Positions 57,892 through 64,000 of a stretch of DNA of 64,000 nucleotides are shown here, in pieces. The translations under genes and the position numbers were made by a program. Positions within the stretch are counted from its first letter, which is position 1. Every line of letters begins with the position of its first letter. The notes beneath the pieces were generated by a model that worked only from the letters and a program-made list of their open reading frames with translations, was not told the DNA's origin and made no database searches. The DNA lies in assembly GCF_009193295.2 (NCBI RefSeq), contig NZ_CP059973.1, positions 3,038,001 to 3,102,000 on the forward strand, written 5' to 3'. This DNA comes from Bacteroides luhongzhouii (lineage in GTDB: Bacteria; Bacteroidota; Bacteroidia; Bacteroidales; Bacteroidaceae).

Positions 57892-60645
57892 TTATTGATA
57901 TTTGGTAGAAAAAAGTCCTAATAATTGGCTTTTGCTTAATGGTTTGGTGAGGAATGCGTTGCAACCTGCTTCCATGGCACTCGCTCTGTCAGAATCGAAT
58001 GCGTAAGCTGTCAGGGCGATAATCGGAACTGTGGTATTGAATTCCCTGATTTTTCGTACTGCTTCGAGTCCGCCCATAATCGGCATCTTCATATCCATAA
58101 GGATGATGTCATACTGTTCGTTGCGCAACTTCTCAAGCGCTTCCACTCCATTTTTTACTCGTGTGAGATTGTATTTGAAGAGAATGTGCTGCACTAAAGA
58201 AAAGTTACTGTCATTATCTTCAGCAATCAGTACTTTGAAATCTTTCTTGTTGATTTCGCTCAATGAAGGTATTTGCTGTGCGGGAGCCGGTGTCGCAGAC
58301 GTATTTTTACTATCTTGTATTTCACCATTCTCCTGTGTATCTATTTTACAGGGAACCCATGCCCAGAAAGTGGAACCGATACCAGGATTGGAAGTAAAGC
58401 CGATTTCTCCTCCTGCGCCCTCTATGATTGCTCTGGAAATGGCCAGTCCGAGCCCTGTGCCTTGTGCAAATTCGTTGAGCTTTTGGAAACGACCGAATAC
58501 TCTATCCTGCAATTCCACCGGGATACCGACACCCGAATCCTGTACATAGAATCGTATTCCTTCGTTTTCTATACTATATCCCATTTTGATAAATCCTGCG
58601 TGGGTACATTTCACCGCATTGGTAAGGAAATTCATCCATACCTGTTTCAGGCGGTTGACATCGAGAAATATCCAGCAGTCCGAACAAGGATTGTCAACAA
58701 AGAGTTTCACGTCGGGATTAGTCATTTTTTGTTGAATCATCATATACAGCTCGTTGCAGACTCTTGACAGATTGAATTTCTCTCTCTTACGTTCGAGGAT
58801 TCCCGATTCTATTTTGGAGAGATCGAGAATATCATTAATGAGCCGCAGCAACAATTCGTTGTTCGATTCGATGATATTCATGTATTCTTCTTTTTCGGCC
58901 GGATCATCGCAATGTACCATCAGACCGGAGAAGCCTACAATGGCGTTCAGAGGCGTACGTATTTCATGGCTCATATTGGCGAGGAAGGCAGATTTGAGCC
59001 GGTCGGAAAGTTCCGCTTTTTCTTTCAGCTCTTTCAGTTCCTGCGCCATCTTTTCCCATTTTGTATTGTTGAACTTGATACCGGTATAGCGGGTGACGTT
59101 TCCTTTTTTATCTCTTTCCACGGGGATTCCCGTTACAATCAGAGTTTGCCATTCATTCTCCCATTTACTTTTGGAACGGTACTGGAAACTGAATTCCTTG
59201 TCTGTCCGCCGAATCATATATTCGATATGTTTGCAAACACAGTCCCAATCTTCCGGATGGGTAACTTCCATGTAATCGTTCGGCGTGATGGTCCTTTCCG
59301 GGTGATAGTCGTTGACGGGGTCGTTGAATGCTTTGAACTGCCTGGTCAGGACATCAAAATCCCAGTAAGACATTCCGATAGTCTTGAAAGTGAGCTCCAT
59401 TTTGTAGTTTCTTTCTTTTACTTCCTCGTCCAGTTGGTGAAGTTTGGATATGTTTTGGCGGAAACCGGTGAAGCGTATGTTGTTGCCGTCTTCATCCTTC
59501 TCAAAAGGTACGCCCAGGATGTTGCAGTACTGCCATGAATCGTCGTATTTTGTTTGTATGCGACAGGTGAAATTGATAGTGATCTCTTTTCCCGAAAGCA
59601 TAGATTGCATGGCGTCATAGGCGGCAGAACGGTCATCGGGATGGATGACTTCCATATATTCTGTGATGGAGAGCAGTTTGTTGCTTGCGTAATCGTTGAT
59701 AGGGTCGTGGTAGGACTCGAATTTCTGGCTACGTACATCGAAATCCCAGTGAATGATATTGCTCACCTGCATGGCAAGTTCGCGTTTGGTTATCAGTTCC
59801 TGCGTTTTCTTTACCATTTGTAATCTTTCGGTAATGTCCAGCTGGGTTCCGATAATCAATAATTTCCCCATGTGCTCGGCCGATAGACGCATTCTGCTTT
59901 CATAGTGGCGATATTGTTTTTCGGCTTCATCGAAGAAGCGTAAGGTGATTTGTCCGTTTTCGATTTCCTTATTTATTAGCTGTGAAAACACGAGGCGCAA
60001 CTGTTCACAGTCCTGCGGATGCAATATATCCAATAATTCGTCCAATGTCATTTTTTCTTTCACAATGGACGTACCATGTAATGAACTGAATGTTTTTTTG
60101 CGGACATCATATACCCAGGAAGACATATTGGCGGCCTCCATCGCCATCTCCAGGTTTTTCTTGTTTTCTTCTGTCCGGAATTCCGTTTCTTTTACCACTG
60201 TTTTGTCGTTGGAGAGTAGCATATGTCCGATGATGTCTCCTGCTTTATTCCATAAGGGGATTACCTGGACTTCGAAAATCATGCTGTTCTTGTTATGAGT
60301 CGTAAAATACTCGTCTTCATTGATGCGGTTGAAATCATACTCAAATTCCAGCATTATATTTTCTTCCCCACCTTGTATTCTGGCTTTGAGCTGCTCATCC
60401 ATATAAGGACTGGAAAACAGGTTGACTGTGCCTACTACGCTATTCCGGTCATTCACTCCATACATTTTCAATGCGTGGTCATTGATGAAACGTAAAACGC
60501 CGTCCGTGTCATACATCTCTATGCTTATTGGTAGGCGGGCATATATACTTTCCGCAAACAGAACTTTCTCGTGTATTAATTCGGTTATTTCTTGTTCGAA
60601 GATTGTTTGGTTGTTTTCACTGGGAAGAGTTTCCTTTTCATTCAT
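57892..60645 (-). CDS. Four-PAS hybrid histidine kinase / response regulator
   Basis: The 917-residue protein has no membrane segment and is cytoplasmic. PAS/PAC units occupy about 35-155, 165-280, 290-405 and 415-530; the last two are near-duplicates (WDFDVRSQKFESYHDPINDY and WDFDVLTRQFKAFNDPVNDY). The HisKA motif ANMSHEIRTPLNAIVGFSG follows near residue 560, the HATPase near 670-780 (GTGLGLAISRAI), and a C-terminal receiver domain with FKVLIAEDNDSN and IILMDMKMPIMGG. No output domain is present, so phosphorelay to a separate protein is likely. Sensed signal unknown. Confidence 0.92.
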   Translation of the reverse strand: MNEKETLPSENNQTIFEQEITELIHEKVLFAESIYARLPISIEMYDTDGVLRFINDHALKMYGVNDRNSVVGTVNLFSSPYMDEQLKARIQGGEENIMLEFEYDFNRINEDEYFTTHNKNSMIFEVQVIPLWNKAGDIIGHMLLSNDKTVVKETEFRTEENKKNLEMAMEAANMSSWVYDVRKKTFSSLHGTSIVKEKMTLDELLDILHPQDCEQLRLVFSQLINKEIENGQITLRFFDEAEKQYRHYESRMRLSAEHMGKLLIIGTQLDITERLQMVKKTQELITKRELAMQVSNIIHWDFDVRSQKFESYHDPINDYASNKLLSITEYMEVIHPDDRSAAYDAMQSMLSGKEITINFTCRIQTKYDDSWQYCNILGVPFEKDEDGNNIRFTGFRQNISKLHQLDEEVKERNYKMELTFKTIGMSYWDFDVLTRQFKAFNDPVNDYHPERTITPNDYMEVTHPEDWDCVCKHIEYMIRRTDKEFSFQYRSKSKWENEWQTLIVTGIPVERDKKGNVTRYTGIKFNNTKWEKMAQELKELKEKAELSDRLKSAFLANMSHEIRTPLNAIVGFSGLMVHCDDPAEKEEYMNIIESNNELLLRLINDILDLSKIESGILERKREKFNLSRVCNELYMMIQQKMTNPDVKLFVDNPCSDCWIFLDVNRLKQVWMNFLTNAVKCTHAGFIKMGYSIENEGIRFYVQDSGVGIPVELQDRVFGRFQKLNEFAQGTGLGLAISRAIIEGAGGEIGFTSNPGIGSTFWAWVPCKIDTQENGEIQDSKNTSATPAPAQQIPSLSEINKKDFKVLIAEDNDSNFSLVQHILFKYNLTRVKNGVEALEKLRNEQYDIILMDMKMPIMGGLEAVRKIREFNTTVPIIALTAYAFDSDRASAMEAGCNAFLTKPLSKSQLLGLFSTKYQ

Positions 60646-61020
60646 TTTAGTTGTTGTTTATTTTCGTCTGTCGGGTTAAATGGGAAATTTAGTTGCAGAG
60701 TGTACGTACATTGTTTTTTATCACTGCAATATACTCCTTACTTACAAATGTAATAAAAACAATAGAGAAAAGGAAATAATGAACGAAAAAACTGAAATAA
60801 GGGATAATTATGGTTTCGCTCAAATTCACAGGAATGTGTCCTGATTGCTAACATATCTCTTGAATTACTGCATAATAGTGAAAAAAAGAAAGGTAATCTG
60901 TGATTGAATGCTTTTTGTGAATAAACGATTAGTAATGGGAAATTCAAGGATTTTGACTTGAACGCAGATGTCTATACGTGGAATATAGAATTTTAGCGAA
61001 CCGGTGTATGACCGGAAGAG
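60646..61020. other. Intergenic stretch upstream of the hybrid kinase
   Basis: About 375 bases without a supported gene. It holds a minus-strand -7 box TACATTTG (60752-60745) about 100 bases before the kinase ATG. Short reading frames here have no coding signal. Nothing else was recognised. Confidence 0.4.
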
Positions 61021-61082
61021 AAAAAACGCTTCGTTTTTTTTATATAAACTTTCAGAGATACGCTTCTCTCTGAAAGTTTATA
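61021..61082. terminator. Two adjacent hairpins downstream of the zinc-ribbon gene
   Basis: AAAAAACG (61021-61028) pairs with CGTTTTTT (61032-61039) around a 3-base loop. TATAAACTTTCAGAGA (61043-61058) pairs perfectly with TCTCTGAAAGTTTATA (61067-61082). The second is directly after the minus-strand zinc-ribbon gene, whose stop is at 61094. Confidence 0.75.
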
Positions 61083-61093
61083 TTTATTACATA

Positions 61094-61360
61094 TTATTTC
61101 CATCTCTTCAACTGTGGAAAGAACTCTTTCATCGTTTTACGTGCTTCTTCCACCGTGTATTTCACTTCCGAGTCTTTATTGAACTCATCCAGATAATTCA
61201 GGTTGAGTTCGATCATTTCGTCCATTGTACACTCTTTTGTGAAATGTCCGTCCGCATAGCAATAGTGGCAATAATCCTGATTCTTGCTACCGTCTGCTTC
61301 TTTTCCAAAAGTTGAGTCGTCTATCGGCATACCGCAACTTTGACAAATTTTTTGTTCCAT
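61094..61360 (-). CDS. Zinc-ribbon domain protein (88 residues)
   Basis: The small protein has four paired cysteines, KICQSCGMPIDD and DYCHYCYADGHF, of the putative zinc-ribbon family PF12674, and an acidic helical C-terminus (DEMIELNLNYLDEF). It is cytoplasmic with unknown function. Its -7 box, TATATTTG, lies at 61401-61394. Confidence 0.85.
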   Translation of the reverse strand: MEQKICQSCGMPIDDSTFGKEADGSKNQDYCHYCYADGHFTKECTMDEMIELNLNYLDEFNKDSEVKYTVEEARKTMKEFFPQLKRWK

Positions 61361-61393
61361 CTTTTTGTTAGATTATAAATTTATGTTACAGGA

Positions 61394-61401
61394 CAAATAT
61401 A
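61394..61401 (-). promoter_or_regulatory. Promoter -7 box of the zinc-ribbon gene
   Basis: CAAATATA on the plus strand reads TATATTTG on the minus strand, 34 bases before the ATG. Confidence 0.45.
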
Positions 61402-61476
61402 GGTAGAATTGTTGGAATAGGAGTTGTCCGATCTTGCTAATTACCTGTTCATTTCCTGGCTTGTTCACTTTTGGGG

Positions 61477-62208
61477 TTAATTTGTTTTCACCGGCAGGCG
61501 TTTCCACATCCAGCGGGGAATCATTTTCCAGAAAAACACCAGAATCCGGTAGCGCCAGTCGATTACTGCCACCCGTTGTTTCCGCTTCAGCGACCAGGAG
61601 ATATGACGGCCCACTTTGGCGGCGTCCATCAGCAGTGGATAATGCGTTCCGTCATTCAGTAAATCGGTGGCAACAAATCCGGGACGAATATCGGTAAAAC
61701 GGATATGTAGTTTTTGCAGGTATGACAGTTGTTCGAGCGCATCTATATAAGTGTTTTGAAAACGTTTGGTGGCAGAATAGGCAGGAGCAACTCCGAGGCC
61801 TTTCGTTCCGGCAATGGAACTGATAACGGCCAGGTGTCCGCCTCCGTTTTTCTTGAAGTACATGAAAGCGGTATCCACCATCCGGATAAAGCCTTCTACA
61901 TTGGTACGTGCTGTATTCAGTTCTACTTCCATATTCATGTCCATATTCTGGAAACCGATGCCGGAACTAAGAAGAAACAAATCCATGCCGCCTAGTTTGT
62001 CGATGAGCAGATTCAGCTTTTCGCTTGCGTCCTCTTGGGTTACGTCCAATGCTTGGATTTGAATTTGATCCGGTGCTGCCCGTTGCAAGTTTTCGAGAGA
62101 AGATTGCCGTCTGCCGGCTACTCCGATTTTCCAGCCTTCCAGTAACAGGCATTTTGCAACTTCCTGTCCGATACCGGAGGTGGCCCCTATGATAATGGCT
62201 TTTCTCAT
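61477..62208 (-). CDS. Short-chain dehydrogenase/reductase
   Basis: The 243-residue protein has the NAD(P)-binding motif IIGATSGIGQEVAKCLLLEG, LLSSGIG, the catalytic serine in LAVISSIAGTKG and the YSATK tyrosine-lysine pair near residue 145. It is a classical cytoplasmic SDR acting on an unknown alcohol or ketone. It follows the nitrous-oxide-stimulated-promoter family gene by 18 bases, so the two may be co-transcribed. Confidence 0.9.
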   Translation of the reverse strand: MRKAIIIGATSGIGQEVAKCLLLEGWKIGVAGRRQSSLENLQRAAPDQIQIQALDVTQEDASEKLNLLIDKLGGMDLFLLSSGIGFQNMDMNMEVELNTARTNVEGFIRMVDTAFMYFKKNGGGHLAVISSIAGTKGLGVAPAYSATKRFQNTYIDALEQLSYLQKLHIRFTDIRPGFVATDLLNDGTHYPLLMDAAKVGRHISWSLKRKQRVAVIDWRYRILVFFWKMIPRWMWKRLPVKTN

Positions 62209-62226
62209 TACTGATTTTTTAGTAAG

Positions 62227-62526
62227 TTATAGGTTCAATAAATGTCGTATGGTTTGCCAGGGTGCATAGAACAGCATTCTCGGTCCGGAAAAACGCATTA
62301 CCTGTCGCATTCGTTCGCGCAGGACGGGCTTGTAACAATGTACCGTGCACTCTTTGCATGCACCCTTTTTCTCTCCAAACGGACAACGGTCGAGACGGGC
62401 ATGCGCATAGCGAAGCAACTCTTCACAGTCGGTACAAAGAATGTTGTTTTTTTCTTTTTTCCGACAATAGAGGCGGATCATTAACTCTACTGTTTTCTTT
62501 TCGTGTGCGATGCGTGATTCCTTCAT
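62227..62526 (-). CDS. Nitrous oxide-stimulated promoter family protein
   Basis: The start MKESRIAHEKK (62526) is preferred because the -7 box TATCTTTG (62561-62554) lies in front of it; the frame's upstream methionine would precede transcription. The 99-residue protein contains the cysteine-rich signature RLDRCPFGEKKGACKECTVH followed by CYKPVLRERM and MRFSGPRMLFYAPW. The conserved cysteines may bind a metal or cluster. Function unknown. Confidence 0.85.
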   Translation of the reverse strand: MKESRIAHEKKTVELMIRLYCRKKEKNNILCTDCEELLRYAHARLDRCPFGEKKGACKECTVHCYKPVLRERMRQVMRFSGPRMLFYAPWQTIRHLLNL

Positions 62527-62553
62527 CTCTTTCTTCTTTACACTTTGGATTGA

Positions 62554-62561
62554 CAAAGATA
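62554..62561 (-). promoter_or_regulatory. Promoter -7 box of the 62227-62526 gene
   Basis: TATCTTTG on the minus strand. Transcription would start near 62548, giving a leader of about 22 bases to the preferred ATG. Confidence 0.5.
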
Positions 62562-62650
62562 GCGAAGATTATGCAGAAACACAGGCGTATTCTGTTAAAA
62601 TGTACCTTCTTTCTTTTTCTATTGGTTTTTTGAAACATCTTTCGAAGAGC

Positions 62651-62681
62651 TTGTTGTTGACGGAAACAATCTGTATCTTTG
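62651..62681 (+). promoter_or_regulatory. Promoter directly in front of the 62686 gene
   Basis: TTG (62651-62653) and TATCTTTG (62674-62681) are 20 bases apart. The ATG at 62686 begins only 4 bases after the -7 box, so the mRNA is expected to be leaderless. Confidence 0.6.
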
Positions 62682-62685
62682 CGGA

Positions 62686-62889
62686 ATGAAAAAGTTATTG
62701 TGTCCGCAATGTAAGATTGCGGCTATGTATGTGAAGAATGAGCAGGGTGAAAGGCGACTGGTCTATGTGCTCGAAAATGGTGAAGTTGTTCCCAAGTATC
62801 CGGAAGATTCGATGGAGGGTTTCGACTTGACAGAAGTTTTCTGTCTGGGTTGTTCGTGGCATGGCTCACCTAAACGACTGATGAAATGA
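62686..62889 (+). CDS. Small zinc-ribbon-like protein (67 residues)
   Basis: MKKLLCPQCKIAAMY contains one CxxC pair and VFCLGCSWHGSPKRL a second, so a zinc ribbon is likely. The middle is a two-strand hairpin (RRLVYVLENGEVVPKY). Unknown function; cytoplasmic. The start is the only one that matches the -7 box, although it leaves almost no leader. Confidence 0.8.
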   Translation: MKKLLCPQCKIAAMYVKNEQGERRLVYVLENGEVVPKYPEDSMEGFDLTEVFCLGCSWHGSPKRLMK

Positions 62890-63067
62890 TTAACAGTCTG
62901 GTGATTAGTGATTGACAGTTTAGTGATTAATGATTAACGTACTACGCAATATTGAATTGTAGCACATACGCCGCATGGCATTATCACTAAACCGTTAATC
63001 ACAATTATTTGATTTATGTCAACTAAAAGAGGAATGGAAATCGAGAACAAGTTCGTTTGATTTTCCG
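62890..63067. other. Intergenic stretch with degenerate GTGATTA repeats
   Basis: The first 50 bases repeat GTGATTA several times (tggtgattagtgattgac, then ttagtgattaatgattaac), and tcactaaaccgttaatcac at about 62982-63000 is partly complementary to them. It may form a weak terminator for the small gene. No gene is supported. Confidence 0.35.
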
Positions 63068-63075
63068 TATCTTTG
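63068..63075 (+). promoter_or_regulatory. Promoter -7 box of the MATE exporter gene
   Basis: TATCTTTG lies 24 bases before the ATG at 63100. Confidence 0.5.
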
Positions 63076-63099
63076 CGCCCGATTTTAGAACATAGACGT

Positions 63100-64000
63100 A
63101 TGGCAACTTCTAAAGAAATGACGGCAGGGCCGGCATTACCTCTCATTTTAAAGTTTACACTGCCGCTTTTACTCGGCAATCTGTTGCAACAAACGTATTC
63201 GCTTGTTGATGCTGCAATTGTAGGAAAGTTTTTGGGAATTAACGCGTTAGCTTCTGTCGGGGCCAGCACGTCAGTGGTGTTTCTCATTCTCGGGTTCTGC
63301 AATGGATGTTGCGGAGGGTTCGGGATACCTGTTGCGCAGAAGTTTGGGGCGCGGGATTACAGTACGATGCGTAGTTATGTGGCCGTCAGTTTGAAACTGG
63401 CTGCGGGAATGTCTGTGGTGATTGCTCTTCTCACCAGTATTTTATGTGAGGATATTCTTCGGATCATGCGTACACCGGAGAATATATTTGAAGGGGCTTA
63501 TGCTTATCTGCTTGTCACTTTCATCGGTGTGCCGTGTACGTTCTTCTATAATCTTCTTTCGAGCATTATCCGTGCGCTGGGAGACAGTAAGACGCCTTTT
63601 TGGTTTCTGTTGTTTGCGGCTGTTTTGAATATCATTCTCGACTTGTTCTGTATTCTGGTACTTGACTGGGGAGTGGCGGGAGCTGCTGTCGCTACTGTCT
63701 TTTCGCAAGGATTGTCGGCTGTTCTCTGCTACATTTATATGTATCGGAAGTTTGAAATATTGCAGGGCACTCCGAAAGAACGCCGGTTTCAGTCGAAACT
63801 GGCTAAGACGCTGCTCTATATCGGTGTGCCTATGGGATTGCAGTTTTCTATCACGGCTATCGGCAGCATTATGCTTCAGAGTGCGAATAATGCATTGGGA
63901 ACGGCGTGTGTGGCAGCTTTTACGTCTGCTATGCGCATCAAGATGTTCTTTATCTGCACGTTCGAAAGTTTGGGCATTTCGATGGCTACATATAGCGGAC
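63100..64000 (+). CDS. MATE-family efflux transporter, C-terminus beyond window
   Basis: My translation from the ATG at 63100 is open to the window edge (300 codons of a usual 440-460). It begins MATSKEMTAGPALPLILKF, followed by TLPLLLGNLLQQTYSLVDAA and the family motif SIIRALGDSKTPFWF near residue 165, with about eight hydrophobic segments visible. MATE proteins export drugs or metabolites using sodium or proton gradients. The 3' part is not in this window. Confidence 0.92.
   Translation, partial: MATSKEMTAGPALPLILKFTLPLLLGNLLQQTYSLVDAAIVGKFLGINALASVGASTSVVFLILGFCNGCCGGFGIPVAQKFGARDYSTMRSYVAVSLKLAAGMSVVIALLTSILCEDILRIMRTPENIFEGAYAYLLVTFIGVPCTFFYNLLSSIIRALGDSKTPFWFLLFAAVLNIILDLFCILVLDWGVAGAAVATVFSQGLSAVLCYIYMYRKFEILQGTPKERRFQSKLAKTLLYIGVPMGLQFSITAIGSIMLQSANNALGTACVAAFTSAMRIKMFFICTFESLGISMATYSG

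Noticed and set aside
61094..62889. Toxin-antitoxin pairing of the small zinc-ribbon proteins.
   Set aside because: The two small genes are separated, oppositely oriented, and neither has a toxin or antitoxin partner motif.

Overview
The window is a chromosomal segment of a Bacteroides species, probably of the B. thetaiotaomicron/ovatus group (genus confident, species not tested). The evidence is two SusC/SusD-type outer-membrane uptake pairs, BACON and BspA-like leucine-rich-repeat lipoproteins, TonB/anti-sigma hybrids, and promoters of the Bacteroides type (-7 box TAnnTTTG, often TATCTTTG or TATTTTTG, with a TTG about 19-20 bases upstream). No plasmid or prophage is visible; the only mobile element seen is an IS1595/ISXO2-type insertion cut by the left edge.

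Region 1 (1-24.3 kb) is the accessory part. A partial IS lies against the 3' remnant of an LRR lipoprotein gene. A LacI-type regulator (minus) then diverges from a 14-gene plus-strand operon (2738-22656): FAD oxidoreductase, sodium:solute symporter, BACON lipoprotein, SusC, SusD, two unknown cytoplasmic proteins, metallo-beta-lactamase-fold lipoprotein, second FAD oxidoreductase, beta-propeller/histidine phosphatase, mannitol-dehydrogenase-family enzyme, SGNH hydrolase, zinc alcohol dehydrogenase and PfkB kinase. The locus has the uptake and regulatory parts of a polysaccharide utilisation locus but contains no recognisable glycoside hydrolase, polysaccharide lyase or sulfatase. Its hydrolases look like phosphatase, metallo-hydrolase and esterase types, and its cytoplasmic enzymes look like polyol oxidation followed by sugar phosphorylation. 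My inference is that it takes up and degrades a phosphate- and/or ester-bearing polyol compound. An intact LRR lipoprotein gene closes the region.

Region 2 (24.4-39 kb) is mostly housekeeping: a nucleosidase, queD-queE, lutABC (lactate oxidation), a pyridoxal-kinase-type gene with a hairpin-bearing leader, a DUF418 membrane protein, and a minus-strand operon joining phospholipid synthesis genes (CDP-alcohol phosphatidyltransferase, cdsA, acyltransferase) to a sigma factor and a TonB-like anti-sigma protein. A von Willebrand A protein, an exactly spaced 22-bp-period dyad array, tRNA-Trp, an ArsC/Spx-like protein and a DNA-glycosylase-like protein follow.

Region 3 (39-48.5 kb) has a second SusC/SusD pair followed by a DUF5020 outer-membrane-type protein and an NCS2 nucleobase permease, which suggests nucleobase or nucleoside acquisition. 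It is followed by a long KamA-family radical SAM protein and a structured, repeat-like intergenic segment.

Region 4 (48.5-64 kb) is a mixed core: a histone H1-like small protein, a radical SAM/DUF4130 putative DNA-repair pair, MgtC, a potassium channel with a zinc-ribbon tail, a lytic transglycosylase, an SDR-lipocalin fusion, a four-PAS hybrid histidine kinase, small zinc-ribbon proteins, an SDR, and a MATE exporter cut by the right edge.
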